A stretch of DNA of 6,289 bases from an uncultured Eubacteriales bacterium. Lineage in GTDB: Bacteria; Bacillota; Clostridia; Oscillospirales; Oscillospiraceae. Shown piece by piece: positions 1 through 6,280 of this stretch; positions within the stretch are counted from its first letter, which is position 1, and every line of letters starts with the position of its first letter. Where the stretch lies: contig CAUABY010000128.1 of NCBI GenBank assembly GCA_958427375.1, positions 1-6,289 on the forward strand, given 5' to 3'. The notes below the pieces were generated by a model, which made no database searches, was not told the origin of the DNA, and saw only the letters and a list, made by a program, of their open reading frames with translations. The position numbers were made by a program, and so were the translations under genes.

Positions 1-1678
1 GCGCCGCTACAGAGAGACGCAGAGCCAGTCGGTGCGGCAGGAAATTGAGGAGTGCATGTCCGAAATCCCGTGCCCGGCCTGTAAAGGGCGGCGCTTGCGC
101 GATGCCGTACTCGCCGTTACAGTCGGCGGGCTGAGCATTTCCGAATTTTCCGATTTATCCGTCATCAAGGCGCTTGATTTCATTGACTCACTGGAGCTTA
201 ATCAGAAGGAGCAGCTCATTGCCGAGCGCATCCTGAAGGAGATAAAATCCCGCCTCGGCTTCCTGCGAAACGTGGGGCTTGGCTATCTCACGCTCTCTCG
301 CTCCGCGGCGACGCTTTCCGGCGGCGAGAGCCAGCGCATCAGGCTTGCAACGCAGATAGGCTCAAGCCTGATGGGTGTGCTGTACATTCTCGATGAGCCG
401 AGTATCGGCCTGCACCAGAGGGATAACTGCAAGCTATTAAATACGTTAAAGCAGCTTCGCGACCTCGGTAATACGCTTGTTGTCGTCGAGCATGACGAGG
501 ACACTATACGCGCGGCGGACTATATTGTGGATATAGGCCCCGGCGCGGGCGTAAACGGCGGTAAAGTTGTGGCGGCGGGCAGCACTGACGATATCTGCGC
601 CTGTCCTGAGTCCATAACCGGGCAGTATCTCAGCGGCAAAAAACGCATACCCGTTCCGGCGGAGCGGCGCAGGGGCAGCGGCAAGAGCTTGGTTGTGCGC
701 GGCGCCTGCGAGAATAACCTTAAAAATATTGATGTCGAGTTCCCACTTGGCAAGATAATCTGCGTTACGGGCGTATCAGGCAGCGGTAAGTCCTCGCTCG
801 TCAATGAGATACTATATAAGACACTGGCCGCTGTCAAAAACCGCACCAAGGTGCGTGCCGGCAAGTGCGCCGGGATTGAGGGCTTAGAGTATGTTGACAA
901 GGTAATCGCGCTCGACCAGAGCCCGATAGGCCGCAGTCCGCGCTCAAATCCCGCAACCTACACTGGTGTGTTCAACGATATCCGCGACCTCTTCGCCTCC
1001 ACGCAGGACGCTAAACTGCGCGGCTACTCGCAAGGACGCTTCTCCTTTAACGTAAAAGGCGGGCGCTGTGAGGCCTGTACGGGCGACGGTCTGGTGAAGA
1101 TTGAAATGCACTTTTTGCCGGATGTGTATGTCCCCTGCGAGGTCTGCGGCGGCAAGCGCTACAATAGGGAGACGCTTGAAGTCAGGTACAAGGGCAAGAG
1201 CATTGCGGACGTGCTGGATATGACGGTTGAGGAGGCCGTAAGCTTTTTCTGCGCCCAGCCAAAAATTCTCAACAAGATTCAAACCCTGTATGACGTCGGC
1301 TTGGGCTATGTGAAGCTCGGCCAATCCAGCACCACGCTCTCCGGCGGCGAGGCTCAGCGCGTCAAGCTCGCAACCGAGCTTTCAAAACGCAGTACCGGCA
1401 ACACCGTTTACGTTCTTGATGAGCCCACAACCGGCCTGCATATTTCTGATGTGCATCGGCTCGTCAATATCCTCGACCGCTTTGCGGACGCGGGCAACAC
1501 GGTTGTTGTAATAGAGCACAATCTTGACGTGATTAAGATTGCGGATTATATAATTGACCTCGGACCTGAGGGCGGCGACGGCGGCGGTGAGGTGGTGTTC
1601 GCCGGAACACCGGAGGACTGCGCCATGTGTGCGGAGAGCTACACAGGTCAATTTCTCAAGCCACTGTTAGAGCAGTGA
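1..1678 (+). CDS. uvrA: UvrA, excinuclease ABC subunit A (5' end outside window)
   Basis: DNA-damage recognition ATPase of nucleotide excision repair. In the family, a UvrA dimer loads UvrB onto damaged DNA. The reading frame is open from base 2 and reads Arg-Arg-Tyr-Arg-Glu-Thr before the GTG at 32; this matches UvrA near residue 394 of the E. coli protein. The GTG is therefore internal, and about 390 N-terminal residues, including the first Walker A, lie outside. Seen in order: a CPAC zinc-ligand pair (71-82), the first ABC signature LSGGE (314-328), Walker B LDEPS with the H-loop VEHD (485-496), the second Walker A GVSGSGKSS (770-796), a complete C-x2-C-x19-C-x2-C zinc module (1067-1147) that contacts DNA in known UvrA proteins, the second LSGGE (1337-1351), LDEPTTG (1412-1435) and IEHN (1511-1522). 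The C-terminus FLKPLLEQ is normal for the family. The stop is a tandem TGA-TAA (1676-1681). No frameshift is seen. Identity is certain; the truncation comes from the window edge. Confidence 0.97.
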   Translation, partial: RRYRETQSQSVRQEIEECMSEIPCPACKGRRLRDAVLAVTVGGLSISEFSDLSVIKALDFIDSLELNQKEQLIAERILKEIKSRLGFLRNVGLGYLTLSRSAATLSGGESQRIRLATQIGSSLMGVLYILDEPSIGLHQRDNCKLLNTLKQLRDLGNTLVVVEHDEDTIRAADYIVDIGPGAGVNGGKVVAAGSTDDICACPESITGQYLSGKKRIPVPAERRRGSGKSLVVRGACENNLKNIDVEFPLGKIICVTGVSGSGKSSLVNEILYKTLAAVKNRTKVRAGKCAGIEGLEYVDKVIALDQSPIGRSPRSNPATYTGVFNDIRDLFASTQDAKLRGYSQGRFSFNVKGGRCEACTGDGLVKIEMHFLPDVYVPCEVCGGKRYNRETLEVRYKGKSIADVLDMTVEEAVSFFCAQPKILNKIQTLYDVGLGYVKLGQSSTTLSGGEAQRVKLATELSKRSTGNTVYVLDEPTTGLHISDVHRLVNILDRFADAGNTVVVIEHNLDVIKIADYIIDLGPEGGDGGGEVVFAGTPEDCAMCAESYTGQFLKPLLEQ

Positions 1679-1692
1679 TAACGCAAGGAAAC

Positions 1693-1697
1693 GGAGG
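1693..1697 (+). promoter_or_regulatory. Ribosome binding site of recD2
   Basis: GGAGG lies 8 bases before the GTG at 1706. It settles the start codon: from this GTG the protein begins with the usual RecD2 N-terminal segment, and no ATG nearby would give a full-length product. It sits in the 27-base gap after uvrA. No terminator hairpin is visible in that gap, so transcription probably continues from uvrA. Confidence 0.75.
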
Positions 1698-1705
1698 CAG
1701 AGCGC

Positions 1706-3928
1706 GTGGATCAGCAAAGTGAACTGCTGGAGCTGTCCGGCACGGTAGACTCTGTAATTTACAAAAATGAGGAGAACGGCTATACTGTGCTCCGCCTGCG
1801 CGACGGCAACGACGAGAGAGTGACGGTTGTCGGCTGCTTCCCTTATGCCGCGCCCGGCGAGTCGATGATAGTCAGCGGTAACTGGACAACGCACAGCACC
1901 CACGGCAGGCAGTTTAAGGCCGAGTTTGCCCAGCGCCTTCTACCCACAACCGCCCCCGCCATCTATGAATACCTCGCAGGCGGTGTGATAAAGGGTGTCG
2001 GCCCCGCAACCGCCGCACTGCTCGTCGACAAATTCGGCATCAAAACTCTCGATGTGCTTGAGGGCGAGCCTGAAAAGCTTGCCACTCTCAAAGGGATAAG
2101 TCTGCAAAAAGCCAGGCAGATATCCAGGGATTTCCGCCGTCAGGCGGGTGTGCGCAGAATAATGGAGTTTATCTGCTCCTTTGGCCTGCGTCCCATTCTT
2201 GCGATGCGGATGTACAAATTCTATGGCGATGAGGCGCTCTCCGTCCTGCGTGAGAACCCGTACATACTCGCCTCCGCGCATATCGGCGGGCGCTTTTCCG
2301 AGGCTGACACCCTCGCGCTTGAGATGGGCATAGAGGGCAACAGCCGAAACCGCATTAACGCCGCGGCAATTTTTGAGCTCAAGCACAATCTCAATAACGG
2401 CCACTGCTTCATCCCGCGCGATAAGCTCGCTGCTGTCACGGCTCAGCTGATAAACGTGTATGACGACGAGGCCGAGGAGAGTATTGACGAGCTGATTGAG
2501 ACAGGTCAGCTCGCTTATGAGGAGATTGTCGGGTGCAAGGCCTGCTATCTGCCTGAAATTTACGAGGCGGAGACGGATGCCGCCGCGCGCCTTGCCAAGA
2601 TGTGCCAGTGCCGTTTTAAGGAAGAGGCCGACATTCCGGCGCTCATTTCCAAGCTTGAGGCTCAGCAGGGGATAAAATATGCCCCGCTGCAAAAAAAGAC
2701 GCTCAAGTTAGCCCTTGATAACCAGCTTGTTGTCATCACCGGCGGTCCCGGCACAGGTAAAACAACGTCGATTCGCGCAATTTTGGCCATGTTTGACGCG
2801 CTGGGCATAAAAACCCTGCTCACCGCCCCCACAGGCCGCGCGGCGAAACGCATGAGTGAGCTGAGCGGTCAGGACGCCGTCACGGTACACCGGCTTTTAG
2901 GCGCTAAATTTGCCGAGGATGGAGAGACTGTAGTGTTCGCCAAGGACGAACGCGACAGGCTTGACTGCGGCGCGGTTATCCTTGACGAGTGTTCTATGGT
3001 TGATATAACGCTCATTGACGCGCTTCTTCGCGCCCTGCCAGACGATGCGCGCCTTGTTATGGTGGGCGATGCCGACCAGCTCCCCTCCGTGGGGCCGGGC
3101 AATGTTTTCTCTGCCGTTATCAGAAGCGGCGTTGTGCCAACCGTAAAGCTCACGGAGATTTTCCGCCAGAATAACGGCAGCCGTATAGTCCAAAACGCGC
3201 ACCTTATCAACAAGGGTGAGCACCCTGACCTTTCAGAGAACGTCGGCGACTTTTTCCGCCTGAAGCGCTTAGACCCCACACGCGCGGTTGAAACTATAAA
3301 AGAGCTCTGCTCTGTGCGTCTGCCGAACAAGATGAATATTCCCCCCGCGGATATTCAGGTTCTCTCGCCGACCCGAAAAGGGGAGATGGGCACGCGCTAT
3401 CTCAACAGGCAGTTACAGGCCGTGCTCAATCCGCCCGCTGACGGCAAGACCGAGAAGCTCTTCGGTGACGTTGTGTTTCGCGAGGGTGACAGGGTCATGC
3501 AGATAAAAAATAATTACGACATACTCTGGACCAATGAGACCAACACTGCCGCCGGGGTCGGCATATATAACGGCGATATAGGCTTCATCTTAGCCATAGA
3601 CATAGACGCCGAGACCGTTGTGGTAAACTTTGACGGCCGCATCGCCGCATACGGCTTTGATTCACTGCTTGAGCTTGAGCACGCATGGGCAATGACGGTT
3701 CACAAGTCGCAGGGCAGCGAGTACCGCGCGGTCATTCTCTCGCTCAGCCCCTCGTCTAAGATGCTTTTGACGCGTGACGTGCTGTACACCGCCGTTACCC
3801 GCGCAAAGGAGCTTTTAATCCTCGTTGGCGACGATGAGACCGCCTACTATATGATAGATAATTTCCGCCAGTCGCGGCGCTATACGGCGCTTCGCGTTCG
3901 GCTTCGGACACTGTGCGGTGTGGAATGA
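1706..3928 (+). CDS. recD2: RecD2-type ATP-dependent 5'-3' DNA helicase
   Basis: Superfamily 1B helicase of the RecD2 (YrrC) family, which acts without RecBC in DNA repair and replication-fork maintenance. The protein has 740 residues, within the usual range (the B. subtilis protein is near 800). Residues 1-80 form the N-terminal domain (GTVDSVIYKNEENGYTVLRL). Residues 90-150 hold helix-hairpin-helix-like DNA-binding segments, including GVIKGVGPATAALL. The motor follows: Walker A GGPGTGKTT (346-354), motif Ia TAPTGRAAKRM (373-383), Walker B LDECSM (426-431), motif III MVGDADQLPSVGPG (452-465), motif IV TEIFRQ (483-488), motif V-like WAMTVHKSQGSEY (661-673) and motif VI YTAVTRAKELL (694-704). 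All ATPase residues expected by eye are present. The region around 585-650 fits the SH3-like insertion before motif V. The start is GTG with GGAGG upstream. It lies 27 bases after uvrA and overlaps comF by four bases, which suggests one operon. RecD of a RecBCD complex is unlikely because of the long N-terminal domain and the absence of recB and recC nearby. Confidence 0.96.
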   Translation: MDQQSELLELSGTVDSVIYKNEENGYTVLRLRDGNDERVTVVGCFPYAAPGESMIVSGNWTTHSTHGRQFKAEFAQRLLPTTAPAIYEYLAGGVIKGVGPATAALLVDKFGIKTLDVLEGEPEKLATLKGISLQKARQISRDFRRQAGVRRIMEFICSFGLRPILAMRMYKFYGDEALSVLRENPYILASAHIGGRFSEADTLALEMGIEGNSRNRINAAAIFELKHNLNNGHCFIPRDKLAAVTAQLINVYDDEAEESIDELIETGQLAYEEIVGCKACYLPEIYEAETDAAARLAKMCQCRFKEEADIPALISKLEAQQGIKYAPLQKKTLKLALDNQLVVITGGPGTGKTTSIRAILAMFDALGIKTLLTAPTGRAAKRMSELSGQDAVTVHRLLGAKFAEDGETVVFAKDERDRLDCGAVILDECSMVDITLIDALLRALPDDARLVMVGDADQLPSVGPGNVFSAVIRSGVVPTVKLTEIFRQNNGSRIVQNAHLINKGEHPDLSENVGDFFRLKRLDPTRAVETIKELCSVRLPNKMNIPPADIQVLSPTRKGEMGTRYLNRQLQAVLNPPADGKTEKLFGDVVFREGDRVMQIKNNYDILWTNETNTAAGVGIYNGDIGFILAIDIDAETVVVNFDGRIAAYGFDSLLELEHAWAMTVHKSQGSEYRAVILSLSPSSKMLLTRDVLYTAVTRAKELLILVGDDETAYYMIDNFRQSRRYTALRVRLRTLCGVE
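3925..3928 (+). other. ATGA stop/start overlap of recD2 and comF
   Basis: The comF start ATG (3925-3927) shares bases with the recD2 stop TGA (3926-3928). No strong Shine-Dalgarno sequence precedes the ATG; only a weak purine run, GTGGA, is present. This fits translation of comF by ribosomes that have just finished recD2 (termination-reinitiation). Confidence 0.7.
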
Positions 3929-4575
3929 ATATATTTGATTATATTTTAGATTTATTCTATCCGCGCCGCTGTCCGTTTTGCAGGCGGCTTTTGAACAGAG
4001 GCCAGCTTATATGCCGCTTCTGCCCGCCTAAGCTGCCAACGGTTTCACCGGAGTTGCAAACGCAGAATTTCAAGTATATTGCCGCCTGTTATTCACCGCT
4101 CTACTATGAAAAGGCGGTGCGTGATTCACTGCTTCGCTATAAATTTCAAGGCGCGGCGGCATACGCGGACGCGTATGGAGAGCTTTTGGCGCGGTGCATT
4201 GATGAAAACAACATCACCTGCGATGTTATAACCTGGGTACCGCTCAGCCGCCGCAGGCTGCGAAAGCGCGGCTATGACCAAGCCCGGCTTCTTGCTGAGG
4301 CCGCCGCGCGGTACATGGATGTGCCCTGTACAATGCTGCTTCGCAAAACGCGCAATAACCCCGCGCAGTCCGGCACGGCAAACGCCGAAACACGCAGGCG
4401 GAATGTGCTCGGTGTGTATGAACCTGTAAGGTCTGAGCGCATGGTTGGCAAACGCGTTTTGCTCGTCGATGACATAGTAACTACCGGGTCAACACTCAGC
4501 GAATGCGCAAAAATGCTCAAATCCGCAGGTGCGGAGAAAATATTTGCATTGACGTTAGCCCGTGCGAGGGATTAA
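3925..4575 (+). CDS. comF: ComF/ComFC family protein (phosphoribosyltransferase fold)
   Basis: The protein has 216 residues, about the family norm. Members (ComFC in B. subtilis, GntX/ComF elsewhere) act in the cytoplasm during natural transformation, where they are thought to handle incoming single-stranded DNA; no transferase reaction is firmly assigned. Seen: an N-terminal four-cysteine zinc ribbon (Cys16, Cys19, Cys30, Cys33; CPFC and CRFC), the conserved stretch VPLSRRRLRKRGYDQA (105-120), then the PRPP-binding loop of type I phosphoribosyltransferases, LLVDDIVTTGSTL (179-191), and the usual ending FALTLARARD. A GTG at 3913 would add four residues (MRCG). The ATG at 3925 is preferred because it overlaps the recD2 stop and because family members begin close to this Leu-Phe-x-Pro-x-x-Cys region. 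Its place after recD2 suggests co-expression for DNA processing. Other competence genes (comFA, comEC) are not in the window, so actual transformability is unknown. Confidence 0.92.
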   Translation: MNIFDYILDLFYPRRCPFCRRLLNRGQLICRFCPPKLPTVSPELQTQNFKYIAACYSPLYYEKAVRDSLLRYKFQGAAAYADAYGELLARCIDENNITCDVITWVPLSRRRLRKRGYDQARLLAEAAARYMDVPCTMLLRKTRNNPAQSGTANAETRRRNVLGVYEPVRSERMVGKRVLLVDDIVTTGSTLSECAKMLKSAGAEKIFALTLARARD

Positions 4576-4583
4576 TATATAAT
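4549..4583 (+). promoter_or_regulatory. Candidate sigma-A promoter(s) for the mreB-like gene
   Basis: TTGACG (4549-4554, five of six matches to the -35 consensus) is followed after 18 bases by TAATAT (4573-4578, four of six, keeping the key second A and last T). A perfect TATAAT (4578-4583) overlaps it, but lies 23 bases from that -35 and has no extended -10 TG. The -35 lies inside the 3' end of comF. The AT-rich patch stands out from its GC-rich surroundings. It could let the mreB-like gene be transcribed apart from the upstream repair genes. This is a pattern match only. Confidence 0.4.
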
Positions 4584-4599
4584 AAACGAAGAATAATTT

Positions 4600-4604
4600 A
4601 GGAG
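4600..4604 (+). promoter_or_regulatory. Ribosome binding site of the mreB-like gene
   Basis: AGGAG lies 7 bases before the ATG at 4612, close to ideal spacing. It supports this ATG as the start. The protein then begins MNIFERDIAIDMGTA, which matches the start of short Mbl/MreB proteins of Gram-positive bacteria. Confidence 0.75.
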
Positions 4605-4611
4605 TGGCCGA

Positions 4612-5643
4612 ATGAACATATTTGAAAGAGATATAGCCATAGATATGGGCACAGCTTCCACGCTCATATTTGAGCAGGGCAAGGGTATTGTGACCCGCGA
4701 GCCGACGGTTGTGGCCGTTGACAAGTATAACGGCAAGATACTCAAAGTCGGTCAGGAGGCGCAGAAGATGCTGGGGCGCACCCCGGCAAACATCGTTGCC
4801 ATTCACCCTGTCAATGCGGGCGTTATTTCCGATTATGAAATTACAGCACAGATGCTTCGTGAACTTATCAGCCGTATAACCTCGTTCAGCCTTTTTAAGC
4901 CCTGCATTCTTGCCTGTGTGCCGAGCAGCATAAACGGCGTTGAAGAGCGCGCGGTCATTGACGCTGCCATCGAGGCCGGAGCGCGTAAGGTGTACCTGCT
5001 TGAGACCGCTGTTGCCACCGCGCTTGGCGCTGGTGTTGACATTTCAAAGCCCGACGGGCACATGGTTATCGACATTGGCGGCGGCACCACGGAAATTGCC
5101 ATCATCTCCTCTGGCGGTGTTGCGGAGTCTGAGTCTATCAAGGTCGCGGGTACAAGTTTTGACGAAGCCATTGTTAAGTTCATCCGCGAAAAGTACAATG
5201 TAAAAATTGATTTGACCGCCGCGGAAGAGCTCAAGCGCAGTATCGGCTGTGTTATTCAGCGCCCGGATGTCGATGTGCAGCAGGTGAACGGGCAAAATCT
5301 CAAAAACGGCCTGCCAAAAACCATTGAGATAAACTCAACCGAGCTTATCGAGGCCTTTGTTCCTCCTATGCGGCAGATAATACTTGCCATTCACGCCGTT
5401 CTTGAGCGTTCTGCACCTCAGCTCGTTGGCGATTTGGATAAAAACGGCATCATAATGTCCGGCGGCGGCAGCCTGCTGTACGGCATAGACCGCCTTATTG
5501 AACGCGAAACGCGCATACGCACAGTCGTTGTCGATGATGCGGTTTCCTGCGCGGCCTATGGCGCGGGTAAAATGCTTTTGCACCTTGACGACATGCAGGA
5601 TGGTATGATGAACTTCTATCGTAAGAGACAGCTGAGAGGATAA
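4612..5643 (+). CDS. MreB/Mbl-family actin-like protein, divergent paralogue
   Basis: The protein has 343 residues, the normal MreB length. MreB proteins form membrane-bound ATP-dependent filaments that steer the elongation machinery of cell-wall synthesis. Seen: phosphate-1 loop IDMGTASTLIF (10-20), the family stretch KMLGRTPANIVAIHP (52-66), a hydrophobic loop SFSLFKP (91-97) where Gram-positive MreB proteins contact the membrane, phosphate-2 loop IDIGGGTTEIAI (153-164), FDEAI (183-187), and adenosine motif IMSGGGSLL (281-289). Deviations from the MreB consensus, recalled from E. coli, Caulobacter and B. subtilis proteins: the Glu-Glu-Pro or Asp-Glu-Pro motif reads Glu-Thr-Ala (131-133), so the catalytic Glu (Caulobacter Glu140, E. 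coli Glu143) is Thr132; Gly-Gly-Asp or Ala-Gly-Asp reads Ala-Gly-Thr (179-181); Ile-Gly-Glu reads Ile-Asp-Leu (199-201); Asp-Gly-Val-Ile reads Ala-Gly-Val-Ile (69-72). The nucleotide pocket is therefore largely kept but hydrolysis is probably altered. No mreC or mreD follows; comF and ispD flank it. The family is sure. Which paralogue it is, and whether it shapes the cell, is open, so no symbol is given. Confidence 0.9.
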   Translation: MNIFERDIAIDMGTASTLIFEQGKGIVTREPTVVAVDKYNGKILKVGQEAQKMLGRTPANIVAIHPVNAGVISDYEITAQMLRELISRITSFSLFKPCILACVPSSINGVEERAVIDAAIEAGARKVYLLETAVATALGAGVDISKPDGHMVIDIGGGTTEIAIISSGGVAESESIKVAGTSFDEAIVKFIREKYNVKIDLTAAEELKRSIGCVIQRPDVDVQQVNGQNLKNGLPKTIEINSTELIEAFVPPMRQIILAIHAVLERSAPQLVGDLDKNGIIMSGGGSLLYGIDRLIERETRIRTVVVDDAVSCAAYGAGKMLLHLDDMQDGMMNFYRKRQLRG

Positions 5644-5665
5644 ATTCACGGCGCAAACTGAAATG

Positions 5666-5672
5666 AAAGAGG
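5666..5672 (+). promoter_or_regulatory. Ribosome binding site that decides the ispD start
   Basis: AAAGAGG lies 8 bases before the ATG at 5681. An in-frame ATG at 5663 would add six residues, but it has no purine-rich site upstream, and this ribosome site falls inside its first codons. The ATG at 5681 is therefore preferred. Confidence 0.65.
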
Positions 5673-5680
5673 TTTCGCAT

Positions 5681-6280
5681 ATGGGTATAAAAAACATTTT
5701 TAAAAAGAAAGAAAGTCAGCCGACCTGCTCTGCGGTAATCGTCGCGGCCGGAAGCGGGCAGCGCATGGGCGCCGACAAGCTGATGCTTGAGCTCGGCTGC
5801 ATGCCTGTTCTTGCGCGCACTCTGCTGGCCTTTGAAAACAGCGCGGTGATTGATGAGATTATCGTTGTTACGCGCATTGAAATGGTCGAAGAGGTCGCGT
5901 CGCTGTGTAAGAAGTATGGCATTGCCAAGGCCGCGAAGGTGATACGCGGCGGAAAAACGCGTATGGAATCCGCGCTTGCCGGTGTGTCGGAGGTCAGACC
6001 CGGTGCAAAGCTCATTGCCATTCACGACGGGGCGCGCCCCTTCGTCACGGATGAGCTCATCCGCGCGACTGTTGCCGCGGCTGACAAGTACATGTCTGCC
6101 GTGCCAGTAACTTTCTGCACTGATACGCTGAAAGCAGTGGATGAAAACGGCCTTGTCATCGCCCCAGTCGACAGAGACCGCACAGCACGTGTCCAGACAC
6201 CGCAGGTATTTGACGCAGACCTCATAAAAGGCGCGCTCTCCAAAGCCGTGAATGACGCTCTGCCGCTGAATGACGACTGA
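5681..6280 (+). CDS. ispD: IspD, 2-C-methyl-D-erythritol 4-phosphate cytidylyltransferase, interrupted by an early TGA
   Basis: IspD joins CTP and methylerythritol 4-phosphate to give CDP-methylerythritol in the MEP pathway, which makes isoprenoid precursors. From the ATG at 5681 the frame gives 199 residues, against about 230-240 in the family. Seen: a short basic N-terminal extension (MGIKNIFKKKE), the CTP-binding loop VIVAAGSGQRMGADK (frame start near 5735), IHDGARPFV (6019-6045), PVTFCTDTLK, and RTARVQTPQVF (6178-6210). All are good matches to IspD. The frame then reads LPLNDD followed by TGA (6278-6280). In relatives this place reads Thr-Asp-Asp-Cys/Ala-Ser and the protein continues to an Asn-Ile-Lys motif whose Lys (E. 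coli Lys213) is needed for substrate binding. The nine bases left after the TGA encode Ser-Ala-Ile, as expected for an intact gene. As written, the product lacks its C-terminal part and would probably be inactive. A sequence error near a contig end, a real nonsense mutation or a recoded UGA are all possible. It lies 37 bases after the mreB-like gene with no terminator between. Confidence 0.88.
   Translation: MGIKNIFKKKESQPTCSAVIVAAGSGQRMGADKLMLELGCMPVLARTLLAFENSAVIDEIIVVTRIEMVEEVASLCKKYGIAKAAKVIRGGKTRMESALAGVSEVRPGAKLIAIHDGARPFVTDELIRATVAAADKYMSAVPVTFCTDTLKAVDENGLVIAPVDRDRTARVQTPQVFDADLIKGALSKAVNDALPLNDD

Noticed and set aside
32..34. GTG as the start codon of uvrA
   Set aside because: The frame is open to the left edge and encodes conserved UvrA residues (Arg-Arg-Tyr-Arg-Glu-Thr) before it, so this is an internal Val codon.
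1940..2692. 250-residue open frame on the minus strand inside recD2
   Set aside because: It lies wholly within a well-supported helicase gene and has no recognisable motif or ribosome site. Long antisense frames of this kind are expected from GC-rich codon use; others at 520-900, 944-1324, 2869-3330 and 5495-6025 are rejected for the same reason.
3913..3915. GTG as the comF start, four codons upstream of the ATG
   Set aside because: No ribosome site precedes it, the four extra residues do not look like the family, and the ATG at 3925 makes the classic ATGA overlap.
4940..5203. 87-residue plus-strand frame inside the mreB-like gene
   Set aside because: It is an out-of-frame shadow: it overlaps conserved actin-fold motifs in the real frame, has low-complexity Ser/Leu/Arg content, and has no family resemblance.
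5663..5665. ATG as the ispD start, six codons upstream
   Set aside because: It has no purine-rich site upstream, while AAAGAGG is well placed for the ATG at 5681. It cannot be fully excluded.
5644..5680. Possible terminator between the mreB-like gene and ispD
   Set aside because: The 37 bases show no stable inverted repeat and no T-run, so read-through into ispD is more likely.
1676..6280. Genome-wide reassignment of TGA to an amino acid
   Set aside because: TGA ends uvrA and recD2 exactly at family-normal C-termini, and uvrA even has TAA directly after it. No other gene carries an internal TGA.
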